Part shown: positions 1-8,188 of the stretch, one piece after another | Position numbering within the stretch: position 1 is the first letter of the stretch | Layout: each line of letters opens with the position of its first letter | Assembly (NCBI RefSeq): GCF_009828775.2 | Contig: NZ_WTSY02000002.1 | Span: forward strand, 1 to 64,000 | Source of the DNA: Erysipelothrix aquatica | GTDB taxonomy: Bacteria > Bacillota_I > Bacilli_A > Erysipelotrichales > Erysipelotrichaceae | Direction: 5' to 3' | Length of the DNA stretch: 64,000 nucleotides | The notes under the pieces: generated by a model | What the model was told of the DNA's origin: nothing | The model's input: only the letters and a program-made list of their open reading frames with translations | The model's database searches: none | Position numbers and translations under genes: made by a program

Positions 1-1
1 C

Positions 2-631
2 CTTAAAGCCGTAGCCCATCACGCATACCTTTATTATGATTTGCCGGACAACACTAAACTATTAGAAACAATTCCAGAACGGAAAAAGATTGACCACCCT
101 TTTTGGGATGCTGAGGAAATGACAAAAGTCTTGGATTCCATTTCTAATAGAACAACTCGACTTTTGGTGAAATCACTCTTCTATACAGGTGCAAGGCGAG
201 AAGAATTAAGGATGATGACTAAAAGTGACTTTGATATTAAGAATAATTCATTTATGATCCGAGATAACAAATACAGAACATTAAAAACCGCAGGCAGCAG
301 TCGCATCGTGAAGATTCATGAAGAGTTGGCCCTAGAGATAAAAGAAGTGCTCAAATTCGAAGGAGAGTTCATTTTCGGTGGCATTGAACCTATTTCCAAA
401 ACAACGCTCACAAGGCACTTTAAACAAGCAATTAAAGATAGTGGTGTGAAAGAAATCAGATTACATGATTTAAGGCACTCACACGCTACAATATTAATTA
501 ACCAGGGAGCCAATATTATTGCCGTTTCTAGACGACTTGGGCACTCAACAACCTCACAAACACTTAAAACCTACGCGCATTTAATGCAAAAGAGCGATGA
601 TGAATTACTTGATATAATTGAAAAAATCTAA
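2..631 (+). CDS. Tyrosine-type phage/ICE integrase, C-terminal catalytic domain (cut by window edge)
   Basis: Site-specific recombinase that integrates and excises a mobile element. The frame is open to the left edge, so this is the C-terminal part of a longer protein; a TTG at 41 is internal and not a credible start. Counting from that TTG, the tyrosine recombinase residues are all present: Arg52 (TGARREEL), Lys82, His142 and Arg145 (HDLRH), His168 (LGHS) and the nucleophile Tyr178 (TYAHL). The stop lies 75 bp from the 3' end of tRNA-Arg on the other strand, the usual position of an integrase beside its tRNA attachment site. The rest of the element should lie left of the window. The class is sure; phage versus conjugative element cannot be told. 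Confidence 0.93.
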   Translation, partial: LKAVAHHAYLYYDLPDNTKLLETIPERKKIDHPFWDAEEMTKVLDSISNRTTRLLVKSLFYTGARREELRMMTKSDFDIKNNSFMIRDNKYRTLKTAGSSRIVKIHEELALEIKEVLKFEGEFIFGGIEPISKTTLTRHFKQAIKDSGVKEIRLHDLRHSHATILINQGANIIAVSRRLGHSTTSQTLKTYAHLMQKSDDELLDIIEKI

Positions 632-633
632 GA

Positions 634-655
634 TTGTAGGGGTTTTGTAGGGGTT
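634..655. repeat. Tandem 11-bp repeat between integrase and tRNA-Arg
   Basis: Two adjacent copies of TTGTAGGGGTT follow directly after the integrase stop. Short direct repeats here often serve as arm-type integrase binding sites, but that role is inferred from position only. Confidence 0.5.
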
Positions 656-671
656 TTCTACATAAGGGTAC

Positions 672-695
672 AAAAAAACCCACTATTAAGTGGGT
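672..695 (-). terminator. Intrinsic terminator of tRNA-Arg(UCU)
   Basis: On the minus strand a 7-bp stem (ACCCACT/AGTGGGT) with a 4-nt loop is followed by seven T residues. It lies 12 bp beyond the CCA end of the tRNA. Confidence 0.8.
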
Positions 696-706
696 GTAAT
701 TTCAAT

Positions 707-782
707 TGGCGTCCTCGGAGGGATTTGAACCCCCGACCACACGCTTAGAAGGCGCGTGCTCTATCCACTGAGCTACGAAGAC
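707..782 (-). tRNA. tRNA-Arg (anticodon UCU)
   Basis: 76 nt with a complete cloverleaf: acceptor GTCTTCG/CGAGGAC, anticodon loop CTTCTAA giving UCU, T loop GGTTCAAATCC and encoded CCA. The adjacent integrase suggests that its 3' half is the attachment site of the element to the left. The gene is intact in this window. Confidence 0.95.
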
Positions 783-794
783 ACTGCGACTATT

Positions 795-823
795 ATAATA
801 ACAAATAGTACAGCCATTTACAA
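795..823 (-). promoter_or_regulatory. Promoter of tRNA-Arg(UCU)
   Basis: Minus-strand TTGTAA, 17-bp spacer, TATTAT, ending 13 bp before the tRNA. It lies immediately downstream of the yfcE-like gene. Confidence 0.55.
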
Positions 824-829
824 CGCCTT

Positions 830-1300
830 TTATAAATCTTTCGAAAATAATTTTTCAGCGGAGATTATGTCATTTTCTATCGTAATTTTGGCGTAACTTG
901 GGTCACTTCCATCACGATTATAATAGAGCGATCCTGGGTTAATGACAGTTACTCCATCAATCGTTCTAAAATCAAATTTATGGGTGTGCCCATAGCAAGC
1001 AATTTCACAGTCTTGGGCTTTTGCACGTGCGACTAAAGTCTCAATTGCTTTGCCATACGGAAGCGTATGACTGTGTGTAATGTAGATACGTTTTCCGCCA
1101 AGCGTCACTATCATGTATTCTGGAAATTTGAAGTAATAGTCGTTGTTACCCGTAACGACAGTAAAATTCTTTAAATCACGGGGATCCATCTCACTGTCGC
1201 CACAATGGATAAATCCTTCCGCATTTGGGTGTTTTTCCAAAATTTGTTGGAGTACCTTTGCATTGCCATGATTATCACTTACAACGATAAACTCTTTCAT
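830..1300 (-). CDS. YfcE/MJ0936-family metallophosphoesterase
   Basis: Small cytosolic calcineurin-like phosphodiesterase of 156 residues. The two-metal centre is complete: Asp9-x-His11 (SDNHG), Asp35 (HCGDSE), Asn52 (GNND), His76, and His105-x-His107 (GHTHK). Relatives hydrolyse phosphodiester model substrates, but the natural substrate is generally unknown. The start overlaps the end of murI by 4 bp, so it is the last gene of the cvpA-mutS2-uvrC-murI run. In bacilli a related gene (ysnB) also sits near racE. The family is firm; substrate is not known. Confidence 0.9.
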   Translation of the reverse strand: MKEFIVVSDNHGNAKVLQQILEKHPNAEGFIHCGDSEMDPRDLKNFTVVTGNNDYYFKFPEYMIVTLGGKRIYITHSHTLPYGKAIETLVARAKAQDCEIACYGHTHKFDFRTIDGVTVINPGSLYYNRDGSDPSYAKITIENDIISAEKLFSKDL

Positions 1301-2037
1301 ACGCCTTCAACCTCGATGTCTTCTAAAAATAATGCTTTGATTTGATCTCGCATAATATCAGGATTTCCACTCGTTACAACGCGAATGGATCCAACCTGAT
1401 TGCTTTCATAATGTTTTAATACCTTATAGATTGGTTCTCTTGAATCTACAATTTCCCCATGAAAGAAGCGTTCAAATGTATCTAATATCAAAGGGTAGTG
1501 TGTACAGCCTAGAATTAGCGTTGTTGCCTCTTGAATAGGTTCCAGTGCTTTTTGAAGATACTCTGACGGATCTTCCATGTTTTCTATATAGTTCACGAGG
1601 TCGCTCAACGGCAGACTCACAACATTATAGATACCACGAGCATGTAAAGATTTGGTATATGCCTTGGATCGATGTGTTGCCAATGTTGATACGACCGCCA
1701 CCGTTTCGTTGGTACTTGTCATTTGTGACGTCGTGAGATCAATAATCCCCATAATATTTAAAGCGGGATAGACTTCCGAGATTGCTGACATCGCAATCGA
1801 AGATACAGTATTACATGCAATCACGACATCAGTAATTCCTTGAGCTTCAAACCAAGCCATCGCATGAATTGTATGCTCAATAATTGCTTGATCACTCTGG
1901 TTTCCATATGGCGCATTTTTTTGATCCGCATAAAGCACGAGATTTAACGATGGTAGATGGGTTTTTAAGTATTGAAAGACGCTGTATCCACCCAATCCAG
2001 AATCAAAAAGTCCTATTGTCTTATTATTTCTCATCAT
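1297..2037 (-). CDS. murI: Glutamate racemase
   Basis: Interconverts L- and D-glutamate, supplying D-Glu for the peptidoglycan stem peptide. 246 residues, slightly shorter than the usual 260-270. The N-terminal motif GLFDSGLGG (9-17) and both catalytic cysteines are present: Cys75 in ACNT and Cys178 in GCTHYP. The gene overlaps uvrC by 14 bp and yfcE by 4 bp, which implies translational coupling. Two consecutive ATG codons are possible starts, at 2037 and 2034. Confidence 0.95.
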   Translation of the reverse strand: MMRNNKTIGLFDSGLGGYSVFQYLKTHLPSLNLVLYADQKNAPYGNQSDQAIIEHTIHAMAWFEAQGITDVVIACNTVSSIAMSAISEVYPALNIMGIIDLTTSQMTSTNETVAVVSTLATHRSKAYTKSLHARGIYNVVSLPLSDLVNYIENMEDPSEYLQKALEPIQEATTLILGCTHYPLILDTFERFFHGEIVDSREPIYKVLKHYESNQVGSIRVVTSGNPDIMRDQIKALFLEDIEVEGV

Positions 2038-3793
2038 TATGTTCCGTCCAATCTATATGAATTATATCATAGAGTTCGCGTGCAACATCTTCTGGAATAA
2101 CCGTTTCTAATGCTTCAATGCTTGCACCACGAATTCCACGAAGCGATCCAAATGTCTTAAAGAGTTGCTTCTGTCGTACCGGTCCTAAACCCGGAACCTC
2201 GTCTAATATTGATTTGGTCATTGCTTTTTTACGTAAATTTCGATGGTAACCAATAACGTAACGGTGGACCTCATCTTGCATATGCGTCATTAGTGCATAC
2301 AAGGATGATGTTTTATCGACGTTGAGAATCTCGCCACTTGCATTTAGTAGTGCATGTGTGCGGTGACGATCATCTTTCACAAGTCCTGCAACGGTTATGC
2401 TTAAATCTAACATTTCCATAATTTCAAGTGCAGCATTGACTTGCGGCTTCCCACCATCTACTAAAATTAAATCTGGAAAGACGCCATCTTCTTTCAAAAT
2501 TCTAAAATAACGACGGTATAGAACTTCTTTCATTGATGCTACATCATCATTACCTTGATGTAGACGGTATCGACGATATAACGATTTGTTCGGTTCCCCA
2601 TCATCAAAGACAACACATGCCGAAACGGCGAAGGTTCCTGAAATATGAGAGTTATCAAAAACCTCAATCCGATGAATTGTCTCAGAAAATGATAGTAATT
2701 GCGATAAGTGCAAGAGTGCTTCTTCTTTGAAATTTTGACGATTTTTGAGGAGTTGAAACTGATCATCCAATTGTTGGTGTGCATTCTTTTCAGCAATATC
2801 CATTAATGCTCGCTTTTTCCCACGTTGAGCATGCAAAACTTCGGTTTGAATCATCGCCTGTATCGAATCTTTATCTAGCAATTCTGGTACATATACGTAT
2901 TTAGGAGTGGGTTGGTTTTGGTAGAACTGTGCGATGAATGATGTCAGCGCATCTTCTGGTTCTTCGAGGCTTGCTTCAACCGCCATGGTTCGCTCAAGCA
3001 AACGACCTGCACGAACAAACAACCCGGTAATCGCAATGTATCCTTGATAATATGCATAGTTGAATACGTCAAAGTTTTCAGTGCGACTGAATTGGACTTG
3101 TTGGCGGTCTCCTACATATTCGATTGCCTGAAGTTTTTCTTTATAGCGTTGCGCTAACTCAAAATTCATATCTTGACTGGCTTCAAGCATCTTCGCTTCT
3201 AGAGCATCAATGAATGATTTCGAATTACCATTAAGGATGCTGATAACGTTTTGTCGCCATAACGATAACTCTTCTTTCGAGTATTTTTTTTCAGTCCGGT
3301 TAAAGCTATTGTAGATCGCTTGTGTATTAGGAAGTAAATCCTCTCCTGTTGGAATAGAATCATTTAGAACACTTGCCATTGCTCGAGCAGCAGTGGCATC
3401 CGGATATGGACCAAAGTAGGTGTAATTCGGCGAGTGTTTTTTATCACGGGAAACAATAACTTCCGGTTTTCCAGTGCGACTCACCTTGAGGTACGGATAT
3501 GATTTATCATCCATAAAAAGGATATTGAAGCGCGGACGGTGTTCTTTAATGAGGTTAATCTCGAGAATCAACGATTCCTTCTCTGTTGACGTTATAATTG
3601 TGTCAAAATCTCGCACTTGACTGACCATCTTGGTTGTCTTGTGATCATGCGCACCATGAAAATAGGAACTTACACGGTTCTTAAGTTTCTTTGCTTTACC
3701 AACGTAGATAATTTCTCCGTTTTTATCTTTCATGAGATAACAGCCGGGCTCTGTTGGAAGTAATGCTAGTTTTTCTTCAATTGTATGTTTCAT
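2024..3793 (-). CDS. uvrC: UvrABC system protein C (excinuclease subunit)
   Basis: Makes the dual incisions around bulky DNA lesions marked by UvrA and UvrB. 589 residues, normal length. In order: GIY-YIG nuclease domain (about 12-95, with PGCYLM and IIYVGKAK), the UVR domain that contacts UvrB (about 195-235), the RNase H-like C-terminal nuclease (EVFDNSHISG and LILVDGGKPQ) and terminal helix-hairpin-helix motifs (VPGLGPVRQKQL). Its ATG overlaps the mutS2 stop as ATGA. Confidence 0.97.
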   Translation of the reverse strand: MKHTIEEKLALLPTEPGCYLMKDKNGEIIYVGKAKKLKNRVSSYFHGAHDHKTTKMVSQVRDFDTIITSTEKESLILEINLIKEHRPRFNILFMDDKSYPYLKVSRTGKPEVIVSRDKKHSPNYTYFGPYPDATAARAMASVLNDSIPTGEDLLPNTQAIYNSFNRTEKKYSKEELSLWRQNVISILNGNSKSFIDALEAKMLEASQDMNFELAQRYKEKLQAIEYVGDRQQVQFSRTENFDVFNYAYYQGYIAITGLFVRAGRLLERTMAVEASLEEPEDALTSFIAQFYQNQPTPKYVYVPELLDKDSIQAMIQTEVLHAQRGKKRALMDIAEKNAHQQLDDQFQLLKNRQNFKEEALLHLSQLLSFSETIHRIEVFDNSHISGTFAVSACVVFDDGEPNKSLYRRYRLHQGNDDVASMKEVLYRRYFRILKEDGVFPDLILVDGGKPQVNAALEIMEMLDLSITVAGLVKDDRHRTHALLNASGEILNVDKTSSLYALMTHMQDEVHRYVIGYHRNLRKKAMTKSILDEVPGLGPVRQKQLFKTFGSLRGIRGASIEALETVIPEDVARELYDIIHIDWTEHNDEK

Positions 3794-6078
3794 GACTGTT
3801 TTAGTTTAACGACTGTAGCTCCCGAGCCACCTTCACCAATACTTCCCAGTTCGAATGAACCGACATGTTTATTCTTTCGAAGTCTATCGTGAACAGCGTT
3901 ACGAAGTTGTCCGGTTCCATGACCATGTACTATTCGGAATTGAACAACATTGTTCACAAGGGCATCATCAATAAATTTATCTACCATTGGAATTCCTTCC
4001 GCAACACGTTTACCGATTATATTTAGCTCTGTATTGAATGATGAACGGGCACTGATAGAATGTGATTTCCGTTGTTTTGATTTTACTTTTGGCGCTGGTC
4101 CAGCAATCTTCGTCAATTTTGATAAATCGACTTTAACTTTTAGACCTGAGATTGATACATGTGCCGTGTTCTTTTCAATACTTTCTACCACACCTACCTG
4201 ACTGGTTGATTTAAGTTTGACCCGATCACCAATCGCAATATCATCTACTACAATTTCACGTTGCATTGATTCAATCTTTTTGACAGCTTGCTTCCTAAAA
4301 TCAGGACGGCTTGATTGATTAATCACATCAAGTTGTTTCTGAGCTTCTGAAAGCATCTCTTCGAGATAGGATTCATTTTCTTCAACTAATTTTTCTTTCT
4401 CTTTTTCAAATGCACGCTGCATTGCTTCACGATCTAACAGAAGCTGCGCTTTGTCTTTTTCTAGTTCATTTTCTTTCTCATTCAGTTCAACAATTTTTTG
4501 TTCTTGCTCTTGAATTTTCGCCTCAAGAATTTCCATCATATGTTCGGTTTCATATTGACTTGCTTCTTTATATTCCTGGGCCTGGTTGATAATCGCTTCG
4601 TTTAAGCCAAGTCGTTTTGCAATTGCAAACGCATTCGATTCGCCCATAATGTTTTCACGGTAACGATACGTTGGCATTAAATTTTGAAGATCAAATTCAA
4701 CGCTAGCAATTAAGATATCCTCAAATTGTGTACCATATTGCTTTAATCTTGAAAAGTGCGTTGTTGCGACAACCCAGCATCCAACATCTCGGAAATGGTC
4801 AAGAATCGCCATTGAAAGACTCTCTCCTTCGAGAGGATCTGTTTGTGAACCGAGCTCGTCAAGCAGTACTATCGAATTGCGTGTTGCGTCTTCACTTACC
4901 GTTGTCATCGTTTGCATATGTGCTGAAAACGACGATAGCGACTTCTCAATAGATTGTTGATCCCCAATATCCACAAAGATTTTATCAACTAACATAACTT
5001 CCGCTTCTTCTGCGCACACTGGGAAGCCTGCTAAGGTCATCATAATACTCAAACCAATTGTTTTGAGCGACACCGATTTACCACCGGTGTTCGGTCCTGA
5101 AATGAGTATCATTCGGTGCGGGGGAATCATTTGATATGTATTTGAAACGACTGTTTTCGGATCAATTAGTGGATGACGTGCGTTCTTTAACTTTAAAGAA
5201 TCTTTGGTCAATGTTGCAACGACGGCGTCATTTTTATGGCCCCATTCTGCTTTCGCAAAGAGTGCATCAAGAATCCCAGCAGTATCAACATCAGCCTCTA
5301 ATTGTAGGGCTTCCCCAGCAATTAAACCCGATGTTTCACGACAAATTCGCTCAATTTCATCGGCTTCCTGATGATGTAAGCCTTGAAGTTCATTTTGCAT
5401 GCGAGATAAAAACGCAGGCTCAAAATATACAGACTGTCCACTTGCAGATTCTCCATATATTGTTCCATCGAGTTTGTTTTTCTCGGATGGCTTGATTAAG
5501 AATGTTTTACGGCCATGTTGTAATGAAACAACGGCTTCACTCAACATGGAACGATTTTTCGTCAAGAACTCTTGCGTTTGTTTATCAATATTTCCTTCAA
5601 GTTGTGTAATACTTCTTCGAATTGAAGAAAGTGTTGTACTTGCCCGATCAAGAACATTCCCTTGTTCTCCAAATGCATGATTGATATGGTCAAGAACTTT
5701 TACGTTCACAACTAAACTTTCAAACAAGTCGTCTAAAGCAGGATAACTGCCTTCAACTTTCTCGTATTGATTTTTTAATCGTTGAATCCCTTGCATAAAG
5801 CGACCGACATCGATGATTTCATCAATTGCGAGGGTTCCACCTTTTGCTGCGAACCCCAGTGCAAAATTAACATCGGTAATACCACCAAAAGATAATGATC
5901 CGTTGGTTATAACTAGTTGCAGTGCATCTTTTGCACGTGCTAAATCTCGACGAACGATTAAAGCAGAAAAAGAAGGCTCACTTTGTAGCACCTTCTCTTT
6001 CCCTAGTGAGAACGATGCGTAAAATGATACTCGTTCTAGTACTTTATCGAACTCGAGACGAGACGATATATTATTCAT
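3790..6078 (-). CDS. mutS2: Endonuclease MutS2
   Basis: MutS paralogue without the mismatch-recognition domain. Such proteins act on recombination intermediates or on collided ribosomes. 762 residues. The ATPase has a Walker A GPNTGGKS near residue 335 and Walker B VLLDELGSQTDP. A long charged coiled coil follows (about 510-620), then a basic linker and a C-terminal Smr domain with LNIIGKR and HGHGTGQLR. The last residues of cvpA overlap the start by 8 bp. Family assignment is certain; whether it acts in recombination control or ribosome rescue cannot be read from the sequence. Confidence 0.96.
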   Translation of the reverse strand: MNNISSRLEFDKVLERVSFYASFSLGKEKVLQSEPSFSALIVRRDLARAKDALQLVITNGSLSFGGITDVNFALGFAAKGGTLAIDEIIDVGRFMQGIQRLKNQYEKVEGSYPALDDLFESLVVNVKVLDHINHAFGEQGNVLDRASTTLSSIRRSITQLEGNIDKQTQEFLTKNRSMLSEAVVSLQHGRKTFLIKPSEKNKLDGTIYGESASGQSVYFEPAFLSRMQNELQGLHHQEADEIERICRETSGLIAGEALQLEADVDTAGILDALFAKAEWGHKNDAVVATLTKDSLKLKNARHPLIDPKTVVSNTYQMIPPHRMILISGPNTGGKSVSLKTIGLSIMMTLAGFPVCAEEAEVMLVDKIFVDIGDQQSIEKSLSSFSAHMQTMTTVSEDATRNSIVLLDELGSQTDPLEGESLSMAILDHFRDVGCWVVATTHFSRLKQYGTQFEDILIASVEFDLQNLMPTYRYRENIMGESNAFAIAKRLGLNEAIINQAQEYKEASQYETEHMMEILEAKIQEQEQKIVELNEKENELEKDKAQLLLDREAMQRAFEKEKEKLVEENESYLEEMLSEAQKQLDVINQSSRPDFRKQAVKKIESMQREIVVDDIAIGDRVKLKSTSQVGVVESIEKNTAHVSISGLKVKVDLSKLTKIAGPAPKVKSKQRKSHSISARSSFNTELNIIGKRVAEGIPMVDKFIDDALVNNVVQFRIVHGHGTGQLRNAVHDRLRKNKHVGSFELGSIGEGGSGATVVKLKQS

Positions 6079-6736
6079 ATTTATTTAAAAACTCCTTAAT
6101 TTCTTGATCTGTAAAATTATTATCGGTTAGCCATTTTACCATTGCCTGTTCTTGTTCATCGGGTAGTTTTTGTTCCATGATAATCGACTGAATTGCATCA
6201 TTTCGAACGATAAAGTCATCGACAATTGCAAGTACAGGCTGTCCAACTTCATTGACTTGTTTCAACCACGTATTATTAACGACATCTTGTCCGTTGATAA
6301 TTAATGGTGTTGAGAGTAGTAGAATCGCAATCATTAATTTAACCCCGAACATCACGACAGCAAACACACCGCCAATTGCTGAATTAACCTGTTTGATTAA
6401 TGGCATCTTGGAAATGAATGAAGCTAGTGGTGTTACAAGTAACAAGAGGATACGTATAACTACAAATAGAACTACGAACCAAATCAGTCGGTTAACCTGA
6501 TTGCCTACGAATTGATTGACCGTAACGAGTCCGTTACCATCTAACTTGACGAACGTGATGACTTTGGAAAATGCAGGAGAAAGAAGCCATGCTGCAAAAA
6601 GCGCAACGAACGTTCCTACTACGTCTACGATCTGCAAGAGCATTCCCCGTTTATAACCTCTGTATAGGTCAATGAGGAACCATATGATAATCACACCGTT
6701 TAAGTAGATCATCCAATCTGATGGAAATGTAATCAT
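6071..6736 (-). CDS. CvpA-family membrane protein
   Basis: Integral membrane protein of 221 residues with four predicted hydrophobic segments (about 10-28, 33-52, 80-105 and 118-140) and a charged C-terminal tail. CvpA was named for a role in colicin V production in E. coli; its general biochemical function is unresolved. The start is set at 6736 because AAAGGAG lies 7 bp upstream; an in-frame ATG at 6760 has no such site. A cvpA homologue directly before mutS2 is common in Firmicutes. Confidence 0.85.
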   Translation of the reverse strand: MITFPSDWMIYLNGVIIIWFLIDLYRGYKRGMLLQIVDVVGTFVALFAAWLLSPAFSKVITFVKLDGNGLVTVNQFVGNQVNRLIWFVVLFVVIRILLLLVTPLASFISKMPLIKQVNSAIGGVFAVVMFGVKLMIAILLLSTPLIINGQDVVNNTWLKQVNEVGQPVLAIVDDFIVRNDAIQSIIMEQKLPDEQEQAMVKWLTDNNFTDQEIKEFLNKYE

Positions 6737-6755
6737 TGTATCACTCCTTTGTTTA

Positions 6756-6784
6756 ATCATAATCTAAAAATATTTGTGATTCAA
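6756..6784 (-). promoter_or_regulatory. Promoter of the cvpA-mutS2-uvrC-murI-yfcE operon
   Basis: TTGAAT, 17-bp spacer, TATGAT on the minus strand, about 20 bp before the cvpA start. It is interleaved with the oppositely directed rnhC promoter. Confidence 0.6.
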
Positions 6785-6802
6785 CTTCAAATAGTCTATA
6801 TT
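6774..6802 (+). promoter_or_regulatory. Promoter of rnhC, predicting a leaderless mRNA
   Basis: TTGTGA, 17-bp spacer, TATATT on the plus strand. Only six bases separate the -10 element from the rnhC ATG, so transcription should start at or next to the start codon. No purine-rich ribosome binding site is present. Confidence 0.6.
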
Positions 6803-6808
6803 ATTGTT

Positions 6809-7711
6809 ATGAAACCAATCACATTAAAACTTACAAACGATCAAATCTTTGATCTTAAAAAGCGTTATTACGCTTACAAAATACGGACTGACTTACCATA
6901 CACACATTTCCAGATTCGTGGTGACGATTTTACAATTACCGCATACACAAGTGGAAAAGTAGTATTTCAAGGTCAGGCTGCTTTTTTTCATGCTTCTCTT
7001 TATGGATACGTCGAATCAGAGGTAACCCAATCGAGTAAGAAAGAATCTACACAAAGTAGCGCAACACCAACTCGCTATCCTATGTCAGGATCTGACGAGG
7101 TTGGTACTGGAGACTACTTTGGTCCAATAACCGTATGTGCTGCCTATCTTACGGATGCGGACTTAAATGTCCTTCCCGTCAGCAAAATCGTAGATTCTAA
7201 ACAGATTAATGACGACACGATTCGCCAACTCGCACCCGTAATCATGGAGACCATCACATATAGCCTGCTCGTATTAGAAAATGCAAAATATAACAGTGTC
7301 CATAAAACAATGAATATGAACGTTATCAAAGCAAAGCTTCATAATAAGGCTTTTCTGAATTTATCGAAGAAAATAACAATGCCCACTCTCTCCGTAATTG
7401 ATCAATTCATGCCTAAGGATGCTTATTTCAAAGCCCTTGCTCAAGAACCCGAAGTCTATAAAGACTTAACGTTTGAAACAAAGGCTGAGAATAAATATTT
7501 AGCTGTAGCATGTGCTGCAATCATTGCACGCTTTGCATTTCTCGAAGCACTCGACCAATTAGGAACACTTTATGATTTCGAATTCCCTAAAGGGGCTGGA
7601 GCACATGTAGATATTGCAGGTAAAGCATTTATCGAACGCCATGGGCAGGAGGCCTTACATAAGGTTGCCAAAACCCATTTCGCCAATACTCAAAAAATAA
7701 TTAATCTTTAA
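6809..7711 (+). CDS. rnhC: Ribonuclease HIII
   Basis: Degrades the RNA strand of RNA-DNA hybrids. 300 residues from the chosen ATG. It has an N-terminal TBP-like substrate-binding domain (about 1-80) and the RNase HII/III fold with GSDEVGTGDYFGP (Asp96, Glu97), then DSKQ and DQF segments holding the remaining acidic residues. An in-frame ATG at 6749 would add 20 hydrophobic residues unlike the family, so the start at 6809 is preferred although it lacks a Shine-Dalgarno sequence. Divergent from cvpA and convergent with the dCMP deaminase, with an 11-bp overlap of 3' ends. Confidence 0.93.
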   Translation: MKPITLKLTNDQIFDLKKRYYAYKIRTDLPYTHFQIRGDDFTITAYTSGKVVFQGQAAFFHASLYGYVESEVTQSSKKESTQSSATPTRYPMSGSDEVGTGDYFGPITVCAAYLTDADLNVLPVSKIVDSKQINDDTIRQLAPVIMETITYSLLVLENAKYNSVHKTMNMNVIKAKLHNKAFLNLSKKITMPTLSVIDQFMPKDAYFKALAQEPEVYKDLTFETKAENKYLAVACAAIIARFAFLEALDQLGTLYDFEFPKGAGAHVDIAGKAFIERHGQEALHKVAKTHFANTQKIINL

Positions 7712-8180
7712 CCAGTTCAATACGGACTGGTTTTTCTAAACGTCGTAACGAAACACCTGCGCTCGTAAGCATTCTTTTTGAAGCGATGACAGAATCCGTT
7801 GTCGCATACTTATCATCTTCATAGACAACTTCGGTAATGCCACTCTGAACTATCGCTTTCGTGCACTCATGACACGGAAATAGCGAAACATAAATCGAAC
7901 ATCCTCTTAAAGATGTCGTGGCATTCAGAATTGCATTGAGTTCAGCATGTACAACATAAGGATATTTTGTAGCTAACATTTCACCGTCCCGTTCCCACGG
8001 AAATTCATCATCACTTACTCCGATTGGAAATCCGTTGTATCCGATTCCGACAATTTTTTTGTGTGGATCAATGATTGCTGCTCCGACCTGGGTTGAGGGA
8101 TCCTTTGAGCGTTTAGCAGATAAATGTGCTAAACCCATAAAATATTCATCCCAAGAAATTGCATTTTGACGTTTCGACAT
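7701..8180 (-). CDS. Deoxycytidylate (dCMP) deaminase, ComEB-like
   Basis: Converts dCMP to dUMP, the precursor for thymidylate synthase. 159 residues. Zinc is bound by His78 and the proton shuttle is Glu80 (HAEL), with Cys103 and Cys106 (PCHEC). The TQVGAAI segment is typical of the family. It lies 8 bp after the rhomboid-like gene in the same orientation and shares its 3' end with convergent rnhC. Confidence 0.93.
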   Translation of the reverse strand: MSKRQNAISWDEYFMGLAHLSAKRSKDPSTQVGAAIIDPHKKIVGIGYNGFPIGVSDDEFPWERDGEMLATKYPYVVHAELNAILNATTSLRGCSIYVSLFPCHECTKAIVQSGITEVVYEDDKYATTDSVIASKRMLTSAGVSLRRLEKPVRIELVKD

Positions 8181-8188
8181 AAAGCCTC

